A DNA stretch of 64,000 nt. It comes from Blastobasis lacticolella. Taxonomy: Eukaryota > Arthropoda > Insecta > Lepidoptera > Blastobasidae. The notes under the pieces were generated by a model that was given only the letters and a program-made list of their open reading frames with translations, was not told where the DNA came from and did no database searches. Within the stretch, counting starts at the first letter, position 1; each line of letters opens with the position of its first letter. Shown here in pieces: positions 20,964-33,135 of this stretch. The stretch is taken from NCBI GenBank assembly GCA_905147135.1, contig LR990040.1, positions 26,363,857-26,427,856 on the forward strand, given 5' to 3'. The position numbers and the translations under genes were made by a program.

Positions 20964-22104
20964 AACGGTTAAACGAAAATAAATTTAATACAATAGAATA
21001 TCTTTTGTTTGTAAATTATTTTTGCATGCCTGACGCGCAACGTGAACATCAATTTTAATGTTCATTCAAAAGTCAGACATAAGCTCCTACTAATAGTGTA
21101 AACATGAACCAATCTGGTCAATTTCCCCTGTTTCCAGGGTCACTGAGGTTATGTAATCTGCCAAATCCCGGATTATGGTCAAAGCACAATCGGGACATTT
21201 GCGCAACGATGATTATTATAGCTGTAGATAACATAAACGTATAAATGAAAAAGGAAAATTAATTTTATTATCAGCAAGATATTACATACCATCAGATATT
21301 CTTGTGCTAATATGGATGATGAAAGGTGGCTGAACACTTGGGCAAATGAAATTTCATAACTAAAAATCAGACTTACCTTTTTCTACTTTTTCCCCAGATT
21401 GTATATTTGTAGTGCATTAGAAACTATTTATTCCGAAAACATTTTCATAAATGTGGAACATAATTCAGTTTTCTCTCTCCATACAGGCTCTCCAGCACAG
21501 CTAGCACAAGTGTGTTCTCGCACACGATCCTGAGACCCACCACCACCCATGGTCCTACCGACCTCTCGGTCAAACGGATCGCGTCAGACCGAATCACGGA
21601 AGGTGCGCGCAGTACTTGCCGGTAGCTCTTTTCCAAACGCGCACTGCTTGACTCCCTACAAGTTTGTCCTATTTTTATCCACTCTCCCTTTTATAGAGCT
21701 TGAACAGCACAAATAACATTGTCGCCGCCGTTAGCGCCACCTACTTGAAGCACGTCTTGGTGGCCGTCACACATCCTTTTCTTGAGTCATAATACACAAA
21801 ACCCTGTGAAGCGCGCGAAATTTCCCTCCGAAGATACGAGTTCCCCAAAATGAATTGGTCTGGCACACGATAGGCGAGGCGCGTCATAGATACTGCTATC
21901 TATTTGTGTTGATCATAGTATTGAGAGACGGAAACAAATGTGTCTCTCGCGGCGCGAGATGTGTCGCGGGCGCACTTGTGATAGTCTTGCTGCCATCCAT
22001 GTCACATATAGTGGCCAAACTGGTCATAGTGGTATATACTGTATTACTCGTTGTCTGATTTCACCAATCACAATTACTAATATTTATCCAACGATTGTAT
22101 TTGA
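20964..22104. other. Coding-free end of A2
   Basis: Continuation of unit A after the insertion, equivalent to 6909-8052. It carries the same minus-strand TATA-like motif near 21690. No gene is seen. Confidence 0.55.
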
Positions 22105-23098
22105 TCTTCCTTGTGCCCCATAAGATTGGAAGTCTTCTATGAGATCGTGTCTTGGAGAGGGCAAAAGTTTTTAAATACATCTCATCAATTATATTTATTT
22201 CATGCTTTCACATTCTTTTAGTATCAATGTTGGAAGAACTGACAACTCACGTTCACTCTAAAAATAAGTGTATTTATGGGCAGTATTGTTGGTATATTGT
22301 AAAAAGGTAAAAAGTCTACAATGGCATTTAAACCAAACTAGGACGTAGTATAAGTCAATTTACTTTCAAACTCTTGAGGTACCTAAGCCGATATGTAGAA
22401 TTACAGCAACTTAGCCACCTTCGTCGTCGCGTTCATCAAAGTCTCCGCAAATATATTGATGAGGTCACTCATACGTAACAGGTGTAGACGTAACGCGAGA
22501 CTTCATCAAACAATCTTCAAAGACTACGCCGTTATCTTCGCCGCCGCCCTCATGCCGCCGCCTTTGTCAAAGTCTTCGAAGATATTTTGTTGAGGTCGTA
22601 CGTGATAGGTGTATATTGACAATGGTAACGTAGCCTTCGCCGAAGTCTACGTGGTCAATTCGAAGACGTCGTGCAATATCATTAAACAATTTAATTTATT
22701 CTAAATTTATGTTATCAATAAAATCCATAAAGTTAAGACTCGAATACAATACATTAATTTCAACAAGCAAATGTCAATTTATCATTACAGATCAACCAAC
22801 TTATCTGTTAACTGACGTTTGTCTCCACCGTTGCACTGGAACGTAGTAGATGCGTAAGTCGAATGAAGTTATATTTGCTATACATATATATTTTACCTAC
22901 TACTCGATTGTATATTTATATGTGGCGTTTATACAGTACGACTTATTTTAAAGGCATGAAACTGCAAGGGAAAGTGGTGCTTCGCGTATATGACAAACTT
23001 ATCAACAACCAATCTTTCAGCTTAACCCACACCAAGTGGTCTGTTTTGTATAGTGTTGTAGGTTGCGTAATACTTTTGATGGGTTACTATGGTAAAAT

Positions 23099-23393
23099 TT
23101 AGTATCAAGCGGAAGCTAAAGTTAGGCCTATTTAATGCGAGGTCCTTGGGCACGCGTCACGATGAATTCGATGTGGCGATGCAAATATACAGTGTTGATG
23201 TGATGGCCATCAATGAGACGTAGCTGAGAGAGAGGGAAAATGGACGTGCTCCAGGGGTACCAGGTTACCGGCTGCGCTACCTGCCGCGCCCATCGGGCGT
23301 GCGTGAGCTGGGTGGAGGTGTCGGGTTCTATGTCAGGCAGGAGGTGGCCGTGAGAGTATTGCCTCATCCGACGGCGCCGCTTGTCGAGCAAAT
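23099..23393 (+). pseudogene. LINE endonuclease scrap (A3)
   Basis: Counterpart of 996-1290; the ETW tryptophan is again TAG. Confidence 0.62.
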
Positions 23394-23436
23394 CTATGCA
23401 AAGCTACGCCGTACGCTGTGCACGCGTAGGTACACG

Positions 23437-24616
23437 ATGATACGTTCACCTCCAAAATCAAAATCGTCAGCCGATAATGACAACCGGAATAACTTAAGTG
23501 ACCCGTCTAAGTGCGCGTCTTGTAATGTAGTGATAAACGAACTTTTGGCATTTGTTACGGACAAGGTAGATACTTTGCCCGAAGCTGGAATTGTACAGAT
23601 TTGTAAAAGTGCTTACTCATGTAAAGAAATTGAAGATGCCCGCCAAATCGCTATGAAATTACTAGCTCCAGCGAAAATAATTACGAGACGAAAGAAATGA
23701 TCTGAACATAAAAGTATTTTAGGAATTGTCAAGGTAATTAAAGAATTTGAACCTACTAGTTTGCCCGTTATTGTTGCTAAAACTTATCACACTTTCGATC
23801 ATATTGATGTGACGAGTTTCTTAAAGGAAATAACGTTATTAAAACGTGAGCTGGAAGAGCTAAAGGCTAACAAGTTGCCTAGTACAGAGTCTAGTAGTAC
23901 CTTGTCTAACGAATTAATGACTCTAAGTTGAAAGTATTAAACAGTTATTACTGAATTCATCCCATCAATACAATGCGAAGAGTAATGTACAAACCGAAAA
24001 AATTAAAGAAGACGTCAATGCTCCGTGTTTTAATACAAGCGGTTCGCAACTCAACTTAACAGCACTGCCGCAAGCGAGTGTTCCTTATCACTCTATCGAC
24101 AACGTGTACCGTGCGTTTCCCACCACCGAGGCGCCTACCGGCAAATGTGATAGTATGTTAAACGTACCGTCATATCGAGACATTATTGTCAATAAGCAGC
24201 AGACGATTTCAAACTGTAACTCTGACGCGTTTAAGAGCACATTACCACGTAGTGATGGGTTTGTTGTTGTTGAGAGTCGGAAACGTAGAAAAAATAATAA
24301 CTTATGCGGATCATCACAGACGTCGAGCAAACTACAAGTGGCCGAGTTACCCGCTTCGATTTACGTGTCGAGGCTGTCTAAAACTACAACTGTAGAACAT
24401 ATTAAGGAGCATATATAGGATATGGGTGAAACTTGTATCGATGTTCTTCTACTCATTCAGAAATACGAAACTTCTTTCAATTCATTTAAAGTGCTCATAC
24501 CTAGAAATAAAATAGACGTCTTCCTAGCAAATAACTTTTGGCCGGAAGGAATTAAATATAGACTATTCCGTGAACGCTCGAAAGAGGTCCTAAGTACAGA
24601 AGTTGATGTTATATAA
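23437..24616 (+). pseudogene. LINE ORF1, broken (A3), with an extra stop
   Basis: Carries the TGA (23698-23700) and the shared frameshift as in A1, plus a private CAG-to-TAG change at 24416-24418 that splits the C-terminal half. Confidence 0.78.
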
Positions 24617-24622
24617 TTTACA

Positions 24623-25188
24623 ATGGGTACAAATAATAATAACTTTACATGCGTTAAATCGCAAATATCGACGGTTAGCTATAATTGCAAGTCCCTCAAG
24701 AGGTCTGCCGATTATGTGCGTGAACTCTGTGATACAGCTGATATCCTGCTATTGCAGGAGACTTGGTTACTGCCGCATGACCTTGACTATGTACAATCTC
24801 TTCATGGAGAGTTCCTAGGTATTGCTAAGTCATCTGTGGATACCTCGGCAGGTATGTTGCGCGGTAGACCGTATGGTGGTCTGGCAATACTCTGGAGGAA
24901 AGAAAAAATTCCAAATGTAAAGGAGGTACACTGTATTAACACTAGGATTAGTGCTATATGTATAGGTATCGGTTTAAGATCGATTCTAGTAATAAATGTA
25001 TACATGCCTACAGATAATTCCGAATTAGATAGTCTAACTGAGTTAATAAGCTGCCTTGGTTGTATAAACGCCATAATTGAAGAAAATAGTGTAGAGGCTT
25101 GTCACGTATTGAGTGATTTCAATGCACACCCGAGCGCTCGTTTTGGTAGAGAATTACAAAATTTTTGCACTGAACAACGTGGCATTGT
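24623..25188 (+). pseudogene. LINE endonuclease cut by the A/B junction (A3)
   Basis: The endonuclease frame is open from the ATG at 24623 but is cut at the A/B junction, so its last codons up to 25207 come from B DNA. Nothing of the linker or RT remains. Confidence 0.78.
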
Positions 25189-26647
25189 CCATCAAAATCG
25201 CCTTTGACAAATCCTGCAGCTTGCAAACGACTGTCGGTATTTTAAAAATATATTCACATAGAGTTTGAATCGACTTTGAAGAGTATCGTAGCATTTCGAT
25301 TTTATCTTCGATTAAAAAAGGTCTAAATTAGGCATTGTCAAATGCCTGATATCCGCGATTTATCATAATCTGCGAAGCAATGTCTATGGCTATTTAGCGG
25401 CACGGCGGAAACCTGTAGATTTTAATATAAAACTATTTTTAATAGTAAACAGACATCTGATGCTTTATAAGTTGAATAGAATTGTATCAGAATCACAGTT
25501 TTATTATACTAACCATTCAACAAATATTCTGTCAAAAATCATGAAGGCTCGACTAGCTCGTATGATAATAGAAAAGCGCATTTCACCGAATGGATGACGT
25601 AGGAAATCTCGAGTTACTTATACTGCTCAAATAATAGTGCACTATTTATTAGTTGCAGTTAAATAGAACGGTGAAGTTTAGTTTCTTGTTTTTATTGCGG
25701 TGACTTGTTTAAAAAAAAAAAACCCAGGAATCTCGTTAGTTTCAAGTTGAGTTTTCTCTGTTGTAATCTTCTTATTCTTGTTTTTGTTGCTTGAGCTTCA
25801 AGTACTTAGTTGTTGACATCTTGGAATCAGACGCGTTATCAGACAATACTGAATTAATCGCACAGTAGTTGTGAAATTAACGCATCACCACCCCAAGAAT
25901 GAAATTTTATCTTCTTATCTTCCCGGCGACTATTATTCAGTGCATTATTTTCAAATACACTGCTGTTTGGTCTTGCCATTCTTAAATCATGAAATAGAAA
26001 TACATGTGTAATTTTGCAGTTATTCTCTGGTCATACATAGATTTAAAATACATAGTCATCCTAAAATTACGTATGAAAGCCAACTAAAGTACTTACAACT
26101 ATATTTAGGTATCGTTATTAAATTTAATAGCTGATAATAATTGCAGAAAACACAAAAATATCTTAACGGAAATTTGCCTGGAATTACCTATATTTTTCCT
26201 ATGCTCGATAAAGAGCAGCCTAATTTACTTATAATTAATGTTATCGGAAATATTGTTATTTTATTACAATATTACGATTAATATACGATTATTTATAATA
26301 TGCCTGTAAAGGACATAAAGCTAAAAATGACATGTAAGTATATTCTAGGTTTATTCTCGCCACTGGTGACATCATAGACCCGATATTGTGAGCAATCTTG
26401 ATCCATTTTAACTATTCTTACTTACTTTACCAATTAACAAGTACCAGTCAGTAGGAATAGTTAAAGCAGACCTTGATTTATTTCATTCGGTTTCTTCGTG
26501 TTTAAGCAAAGAGCTTCAGTATGATCTTGCTCTATTCTGACTGTCTACATAAAAGATACTGAAGCAAAAATCACCGATTATTGAAGGCAGTTAAAAAAAA
26601 GCAGACTCACTCAAAGCTGCGGGATTTCTCGAAGGCGATTTTGATGT
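25189..26647 (+). repeat. Unit B, array 1, copy 1 (1,459 bp)
   Basis: B begins CCATCAAAATCGCC and ends in the inverse of that motif (GGCGATTTTGATGT), so each unit has terminal inverted repeats of about 33 bp. The inside is AT-rich, with short A or T runs, a GGCATTGTCAAATGCC hairpin near its start, and no coding frame of note. It has no transposase. It may be a non-autonomous DNA element or a satellite unit with palindromic ends. Confidence 0.88.
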
Positions 26648-26681
26648 CCATCAAAATCGCCTTTGACAAATCCCGCAGCTT
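26614..26681. repeat. Palindrome at the B1/B2 joint
   Basis: Two 33-bp arms (26614-26646 and 26649-26681) are inverted copies with two mismatches, separated by only TC. Such a joint could form a cruciform. It arises because B units meet head to tail with inverted ends. Confidence 0.9.
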
Positions 26682-27402
26682 GCAATCGACTGTCGGTATT
26701 TTAAAAATGTATTCACATAGAGTTTGAATCGACTTTGAAGAGTATCGTAGCATTTCGATTTTATCTTCGATTAAAAAAGGTCTAAATTAGGCATTGTCAA
26801 ATGCCTGATATCCGCGATTTATCATAATCTGCGATGCAATGTCTATGGCTATTTAGCGGTACGGCGGAAACCTGTAGATTTTAATATAAAACTATTTTTA
26901 ATAGTAAACAGACATCTGATGCTTTGTAAGTTGAATAGAATTGTATCAGAGTCACAGTTTTATTATACTAACCATTCAACAAATATTCTGTCAAAAACCA
27001 TAAAGGCTCGACTAGCTCGTATGATAATAGAAAAGCGCATTTCACCGAATGGATGACGTAGGAAATCTCGAGTTACTTATACTGCTCAAATAATAGAGCA
27101 CTATTTATTAGTTGCAGTTAAAAAGCACGGTGAAGTTTAGTTTTTTGTTTTTATTGCGGTGACTTGTTTGAAAAAAAAAACCCCCCGGAATCTCGTTAGT
27201 TTCAAGTTGAGATTTTTCTGTTGTAATCTTCTTATTCTTGTTTTTGTTGCTTCAGCTTCAAGTACTTAGTTGTTGACATCTTGGAATCAGTGAATACGTT
27301 ATCGCACAATACTGAATTAATCGCACAGTAGTTGTGAAATTAACGCATCACCACCCCAACAATGAAATTTCATCTTCTTATCTTCCCGGCGACTATTATT
27401 CA
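26648..27402 (+). repeat. Unit B, array 1, copy 2, left part
   Basis: Matches B1 until CGACTATTATTCA, where the CR1-like LINE begins. The unit resumes at 32423. Confidence 0.88.
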
Positions 27403-27700
27403 TAATTCATAATTCATTTATTCGTTTGCTCTCTAATGGTTACATTTGTGTTAATGTTAATACAAATATTTGATCACATTAGTTGCCTTTTAAGGCTTAG
27501 CGAGTTACATAATTATATGTCAATCTAATTGAGATTAAATGTGTCTAATTCTAACGATTAATATACAAAATAAACCGAAATAATCAAATATGTATTTAAA
27601 ATGTCAATGATCTACAAACTAATTATTGAATATGTCAAACAATTAAATTAACAAATGTCAATTACTCTACCAAACAATTTCAATTAGGTACCTACTTAAA

Positions 27701-30455
27701 TTAAATTTTCGTGTCAGATAAATAATCATTCACTGAATAGTAACATCGTTCCATCAAAAAATTCTTTAATTGTCTCTTAAATTCGCTAAAAGTTTCGGCA
27801 TCTCGAATGCGTTTAGGCACTTTATTATAAATTTTTGGCGCCATTGCAAATAAACTTTTATGTAACAAGGCTATTCTCGACTGAATCAAACATAACTGGT
27901 CACATCGGCGGCTTCTTGTAACAAACGTAAGTATATGTAAATTCAATCTTACAAATGTAGCAACCTCCAAGATATACAATGAAGGCACTGTAAGAATTTT
28001 TAGTTCTTTAAAATGTGGTTGACATGAATCCAATTGTTTTAGGTTACAAATTGCTCTTATACACCGTTTCTGCGCTACAAACACTGCTTCCTTATTGGTA
28101 GCGTTTCCCCAAAAAATGATCCCATATTTTATTACGGATGCCACATAGCCATGATAGGTCGTTACTAGAGCGTTCTTATTAACAACTTTACTTAGCATGT
28201 ATAAGGCATATGACATCTGGTGAATTTTATTACATACCATGTCAATCTGAGTTTGCCATCTCATGTTGTTGTCTATAAACAGACCTAAAAACTTTGTTAC
28301 TTTCGTTTCTTCAACTTTTATGCCCTGATATTTAATGCCAAGTTCAATATTATTTCTTTGCCTTTGACGGAAATCCATTATTAATGTTTTATTTATATTA
28401 ATTTTTAAGTTATTCGCTTTTAGCCAATCAGTCATGGACTTTAAATTACTGTTAATGGTATCGACAATGTCCTCTAAATTATTACCAGTAAACACGACAG
28501 TACTATCGTCTGCAAATAGAGCCATGAAATATTGTGTTGATTTAGGAAAATCGTTAATGTATATTAGGAATAGTAGTGGTCCTAATACACTGCTTTGGGG
28601 AACTCCATACCGCACAACCCCTGGTGTAGACGAATAAACTTTTTCTGTTTTAGTTTTCTGACAAAGACCAGTAATACATGTAATCTGCTTTCTTTCATTT
28701 AAGTATGAACTTATAAGTTGTAAACATTTCCCTCTAACTCCATAGACACTGAGTTTATCTAACAGCAAATCATGTCTGACACAGTCGAATGCCTAAGCTA
28801 AGTCCATGTAAAGCGCCTGGACTGGATTCCCCGCATCCATACATGAATATATTTTCTCTAAGAAACTATACAATGCCGAATCAATAGATTTATTTTTTCT
28901 ATATCCCTTTTGTTCTTCACATATAATATTGTTTTTCTCGAGATATGAATATAAATTATTGTACATAACCCTTTCAATAATTTTGGAAAAAATTGGAATT
29001 AACGCAACTGGTCTATAGTTACCTAAATTTCGTTTATCTCCTTTCTTATATAATGGTTTAATTATTGAGATCTTAAGCTTGTCAGGAAATATTCCATATT
29101 CTATACATTTATTGATAATGTCACTTAAAATTGGTGCAATTATTATAGCTACCGATTTGATTACCTTAGTACATATGTCGTCGTATCCTGTACTATTTAT
29201 CAAAGGGTCCCGTTGGACTCATGAACATTGACTTAGGACTATCGTACCTGCATGTATTGCTATGCATGTTTATATTTGATGGTTCTACTTGATTTTAAAA
29301 ATGGTCATTAAAAGTTTGTGCAATATTTTTAGGATTTTTAATATTATTGTATGGTTTTATATACGGTATTTCATGTCTAGGCAGTTTCGGATTATTTGCT
29401 TTTATAATTTTCCAAATAGCTTTTTATTTATTTCGAGCTGTTTTCATGAAATAGTTATTTTGAGATTTTTGTGTCAATTTTACAATCTGTCTTAATCTTT
29501 TGCTGTATGTTTTAAATGTTTCCTTTGTGATTAAACTCGGTGTTCTTCTATAGTTCCATAACATCTCTCGTTTTCTTTTACTACAAATTCTTATACCGCG
29601 GGTTATCCATTTGGGTCGGCAAAAATTTGATACTTTTACTTTAATAACGGGAAAACACAGCTCATTAAACATTTTGAATGTGTCAAAAAATTCATTAAAA
29701 GCCTGATTTGGATCTGAGGTTTCATAAACCTTAGAAAAACTTAAATTTTGAAGACATTGTGTGAATTTATCTATATTTTCTCTAGAGTAATCTCTCCGTT
29801 TTGTGAACCAATACCGGAGCGTACACGTTTTTTTCACTGGGCATTTCAAAATCTGAGCTGTGTGGTCGGATAGGGCAAGTTCAATTACCTCGCTCTTACA
29901 ACCATGTATATTATGTATAATGTTATCTATACATGTACCGCTGCCAAGTCGTGTTGGTTCATTGATTTCACATTTTAAATTAAACCCTGATAGAAGCCTC
30001 TTGAATTCAACAGAATGTTTTGTTTCCTGTAGAATATTTATATTGAAGTCACCACATAATATAATTTTATTTTTAACATTAAAGCTGTATAAACATAATA
30101 TATCATTGAGAATTCTAAAAAATAAATTATATTTATATAAAACATTATTTTTCTGAGGTACTCTATAAACACAAATAATTATTATTTTGTGATCAATTAG
30201 TTCAAGGGCACAGCATTCAATAACATTGGCAATACTACACTTTGCTACAGCCTCTACGGTTTTATAATTAATGCCTTTACGAATTAAAATACAGGATCCA
30301 CCATTTCTATTAGTTCTAGTATATGAGGCAGCTAGTTTATAGTTAGGTATATTTAGTATCGATAAATCACTTGAGATCATGTTATGTTCTGTTATACATA
30401 ACACGTGAACTTGTTTACCATTAAGAGCTAATTCCTCCAATGACACTAAAAACAT
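27701..30455 (-). pseudogene. LINE ORF2: endonuclease and reverse transcriptase, broken (copy 1)
   Basis: The endonuclease portion (30455-29424) has CITEHNM, RTNRNGGSCILIR, CVYRVP, ILCGDFNI and LSDHTAQ. The RT portion has NLGNYRPVALIPIFSK, motif A DLA(K)AFD, a VPQSSVLGPLLFLIYINDFP block and FADDS. The post-RT region runs to 27701. Lesions: a stop at 29424-29426; loss of about 32 bp with about 25 bp of unrelated DNA nearby (29200-29285); and a TAG at 28793-28795 in place of the lysine in motif A. The protein would have been about 900 residues. Confidence 0.88.
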
Positions 30456-30737
30456 ATCGGACTTATTAACACATTATACACATTATACACACATGACACA
30501 CAGGACATTTTATATTCTAAATTATTATATTTCTGACTGGCATTTTATTTTGTATTGGTGATTTAATTTAAAATTTTACATTAATCTCAGTAATAAATTT
30601 GATGTACTAATGTAGTTTGTAAGTCATTATTGTTTGTTTACTAACTCAAATATGGACATTGTCTGAATTTTTTTTTTTTTTTTTTTATATTTTTATTAAT
30701 TAGACCATTAATATTTTGATGTAGTACAAAGATTTTA
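30456..30737 (-). other. Spacer between LINE ORF1 and ORF2
   Basis: Non-coding, with a short CACATTATA duplication near 30470-30490 and a run of about 20 T residues at 30668-30687. It may hold the missing start of ORF2, but no frame is clear. Confidence 0.45.
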
Positions 30738-31783
30738 TCATACACGAAAAAAACCATCACATTCTGAATCAGTTTTACCATTAACTACAATAGTGTCATT
30801 TTTATTGCTAAGCTCATGAGGTTCTATGTTTGAAATTATACTGTTTGCCAGAGCGCTAAGGTGCTCAGAGATATTTCTGAAACCTCTGTTGTTCAATTTA
30901 CCAGTATTAAGAGAGAACATATAATGCCTTAAATCGAAATTAGAGTCTAAAAAATGGGCATATTTATATGTGTCAATGTCTTTTTTCAGTAGGTTATTGA
31001 AAATTTCAACACGGTAGTTGTAAATACTTGCTCCACATATATAGGTCGGAGCTGCTATTATTATATTCAGTTTTTGTAATCTTGGGATACTTTAAAGTCC
31101 TCTTCTCCAATTAGTATCACACATATGTCTCCACTGTTGAATTGTTTCAGCTTGCCATTTATGTTCCTTAAAAGCTCTCGAACATCTCCACCCGGCTTAC
31201 AGTAATGACAACAGTCGTCTTGGTCGCCCCACAATGTTGTACTCTTAGCAGTTTTTATTATATAACTTTTGTTACTATTACTTAATATGCACAGTTTCTT
31301 CATATTTCTTAAACTGTCATTAGAAATTAAAGTGTCTTATTGATTGTTTCTGTTGTTTTTTGTTTTTTGCGTATCACTACAGCAGTCGTTTAAGTTTGCT
31401 TCGATTACTGTTGAGTTAGTATTTTGGAAAGTTTTTCGCTGTATTTCAAGTCCTTTCTTAAAATTGCTTAAATTACCTGGGTCAATAATTTCATTGTGTA
31501 ACTCCATTTGTTTTTTACTCTTATTCATATACTTTCCTGGTGTAGATGACTCGATTACACTAGTTGATCCGGTACATAATCTTTGCAAAACTTTTATTTG
31601 ACGTGCCTGTTCCATGTTCTTATTTGCTAAGATAGAATTCTCCTGCAACAAATGTTCTATTTCTTGATCCGCACTTCTCAGCTGTACTTTAAGATGATCT
31701 ATTTCTTCTTTAAGTTTATTCATTTCGGTACTGCAATTGATATCTGATATATCAGGAAGACTGTTTGTTCGCAGTCCTGACAT
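30738..31783 (-). pseudogene. LINE ORF1 with coiled coil and esterase-like domain, broken (copy 1)
   Basis: The ATG at 31783 starts a 148-codon frame whose residues 20-66 form a leucine-rich coiled coil (EEIDHLKVQLRSADQEIEHL). An in-frame TAA (31337-31339) follows. The next piece (31303-31067) resembles the first part of the SGNH/esterase domain of CR1-type ORF1 proteins (CHYCKPGGDVRELL, then ICVILIGEEDF, where GTND-type motifs usually lie). A one-base frameshift in an A run near 31065 separates it from the third piece, which ends at 30738. The family assignment rests on order and motif shape. Confidence 0.65.
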
Positions 31784-31908
31784 AATGGAATCATACGATG
31801 TACTAAAAAATGTATCGGACAGTTTCTATTTTCTTATAGTTACATGGTCTGTGTTCATTTTTGGTATTAACTAGTCAAATTACTAAAAATAAATAAAATA
31901 AAAAAATT

Positions 31909-31985
31909 TGGGTTGAAGACTTGAACGCTGTACACTTGGGCGTAAGACAGTCGTTGTACCGCCCGGCCACTGAGTAATGCGAGGG
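31909..31985 (-). other. tRNA-like sequence with A- and B-box motifs
   Basis: On the minus strand, TGGCCGGGCGG (31970-31960) is one base from a tRNA-Leu/Ser-type A box, and GTTCAAGTC (31926-31918) fits a B box, at tRNA-like spacing. The rest does not fold into a confident cloverleaf by eye. It is either a decayed tRNA-derived SINE head or an internal Pol III-type signal in the LINE 5' region. The same block lies at about 62200-62276. Confidence 0.5.
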
Positions 31986-32108
31986 TCGATGTCAAAATGC
32001 AGACTATATTGTAGCCGTAGTGCCGTATTATTTACAAGTATCTAACTGATTGTTAGTTGTTGGCGGTAGATTACTGTTTATTAACCACTATTATCAGTTA
32101 ACACTAAA

Positions 32109-32172
32109 CGTTCGACAAAATATTTTTTGTTTAATTCTTCTAATGTTGTCGTATTTTTATCGTTTTGTCGAA
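32109..32172. repeat. Inverted repeat GTTCGACAAAA
   Basis: GTTCGACAAAA at about 32109 and its exact inverse TTTTGTCGAAC about 43 bp further on could pair into a stem in the LINE 5' region. The same pair is in the array 2 copy at about 62401-62463. Confidence 0.6.
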
Positions 32173-32422
32173 CAAAGGTTCACTGGTGCAGTAATTATAG
32201 TGTTTAGTCTTTTGTAACACGACGATTTGTTTTTATTATTTTATTCATGTAATTGTTGTTAATTCCTTTAACTATTTGTAAAATTAACTCTTTCACTTAT
32301 TTTCGGTGTATTTAGGATTCACTATAACTAATTTTTACAAACAAATAACCACTTTAGCTTATTTTAAAATAATTATATACGGATACGATATGTTTCGTGT
32401 TGTTGTTCAACTACCCACTTCA

Positions 32423-33135
32423 ATTCAGTGCATTATTTTCAAATACACTGCTGTTTGGTCTTGCCATTCTTAAATCATGAAATAGAAATACATGTGTAAT
32501 TTTGCAGTTATTCTCTGGTCATACATAGATTAAAAATACATAGTCATCCTAAAATTACGTATGAAAGTTAACTAAAGTACTTACAACTATAATTAGGTAT
32601 CGTTATTAAATTCAATAGCTGATAACAATTGCGGAAAACACAAAAATATCTAACCGGAAATTTGCCTGGAATTACCTATATTTTTCCTATGCTCGATAAC
32701 GAGCAGCCTAATTTACTTATAATTAATGTTATCGGAAATATTGTTATTATATTACAATATTACGATTAATATAGGATTAATTATAATATGCCTGTAAAGG
32801 ACAAAAAACTAAAAATGACACGATAGTATATTCTAGGTTTATTCTCGCCACTGGTGACATCATAGACCCGATATTGTGGGCAATCTTGATCCATTTTAAC
32901 TATTCTCACTTACTTTACCAATTAACAAGTACCAGTCAGTAGGAATAGTTAAAGCAGACCTTGATTTATTTCATTCGGTTTCTTCGTGTTTAAACAAAGA
33001 GCTTGAGTATGATCTTGCTCTATTCTAACTGTCTACATAAAAGATAATGAAGCAAAACTCACCGATTATTGAAGGCAGTCAAAAAAAAGCAGACTCGCTC
33101 AAAGCTGCGGGATTTCTCGAAGGCGATTTTGATAC
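32423..33135 (+). repeat. Unit B, array 1, copy 2, right part
   Basis: B resumes at ATTCAGTGCATTATTTTC and runs to GCGGGATTTCTCGAAGGCG and the unit end. The B2/B3 joint has lost one palindrome arm. Confidence 0.88.

Larger units (their letters stand above)
8053..22104 (+). repeat. Tandem unit A, copy 2 (A2), split by an LTR retrotransposon
   Basis: Without the inserted element and its 4-bp duplication the copy is 8,048 bp and nearly identical to A1. The insertion lies at the base corresponding to 6912 in A1. A1, A3-right and A4 have an empty site there, so the insertion came after the copies existed, or was not spread by later exchange. Confidence 0.93.
22105..25188 (+). repeat. Unit A, copy 3, left part (A3-left)
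   Basis: It follows A1 through the base equivalent to about 3088 and then stops abruptly at GGCATTGT, where B sequence begins. It shares most variants with A1 and A2 but some with A4 and A5 (for example GGAGGTGTC at about 23315 and GAGGCTTG at about 25095), so it is intermediate between the two groups. Confidence 0.93.
27403..32422 (-). mobile_element. CR1/Jockey-like LINE, near full length, antisense (copy 1)
   Basis: About 5.0 kb, transcribed right to left, with 5' region, ORF1, ORF2 and a 3' end made of TGAATTA-type short repeats in place of a poly(A) tail, as in CR1-like elements. ATTCA is found at both edges, consistent with a short target duplication that blends with the tail. The same element sits at the same B position in array 2 (57675-62713), so both come from one insertion that was later duplicated. 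Confidence 0.88.
31784..32422 (-). other. LINE 5' region (copy 1)
   Basis: No coding frame. It contains the tRNA-like block at 31909-31985 and an inverted repeat at about 32109-32172. It ends at the B sequence at 32423. Confidence 0.6.

Noticed and set aside
31344..31601. Plus-strand hydrophobic frame opposite the LINE ORF1
   Set aside because: Shadow of the lysine- and asparagine-rich ORF1 coding strand.
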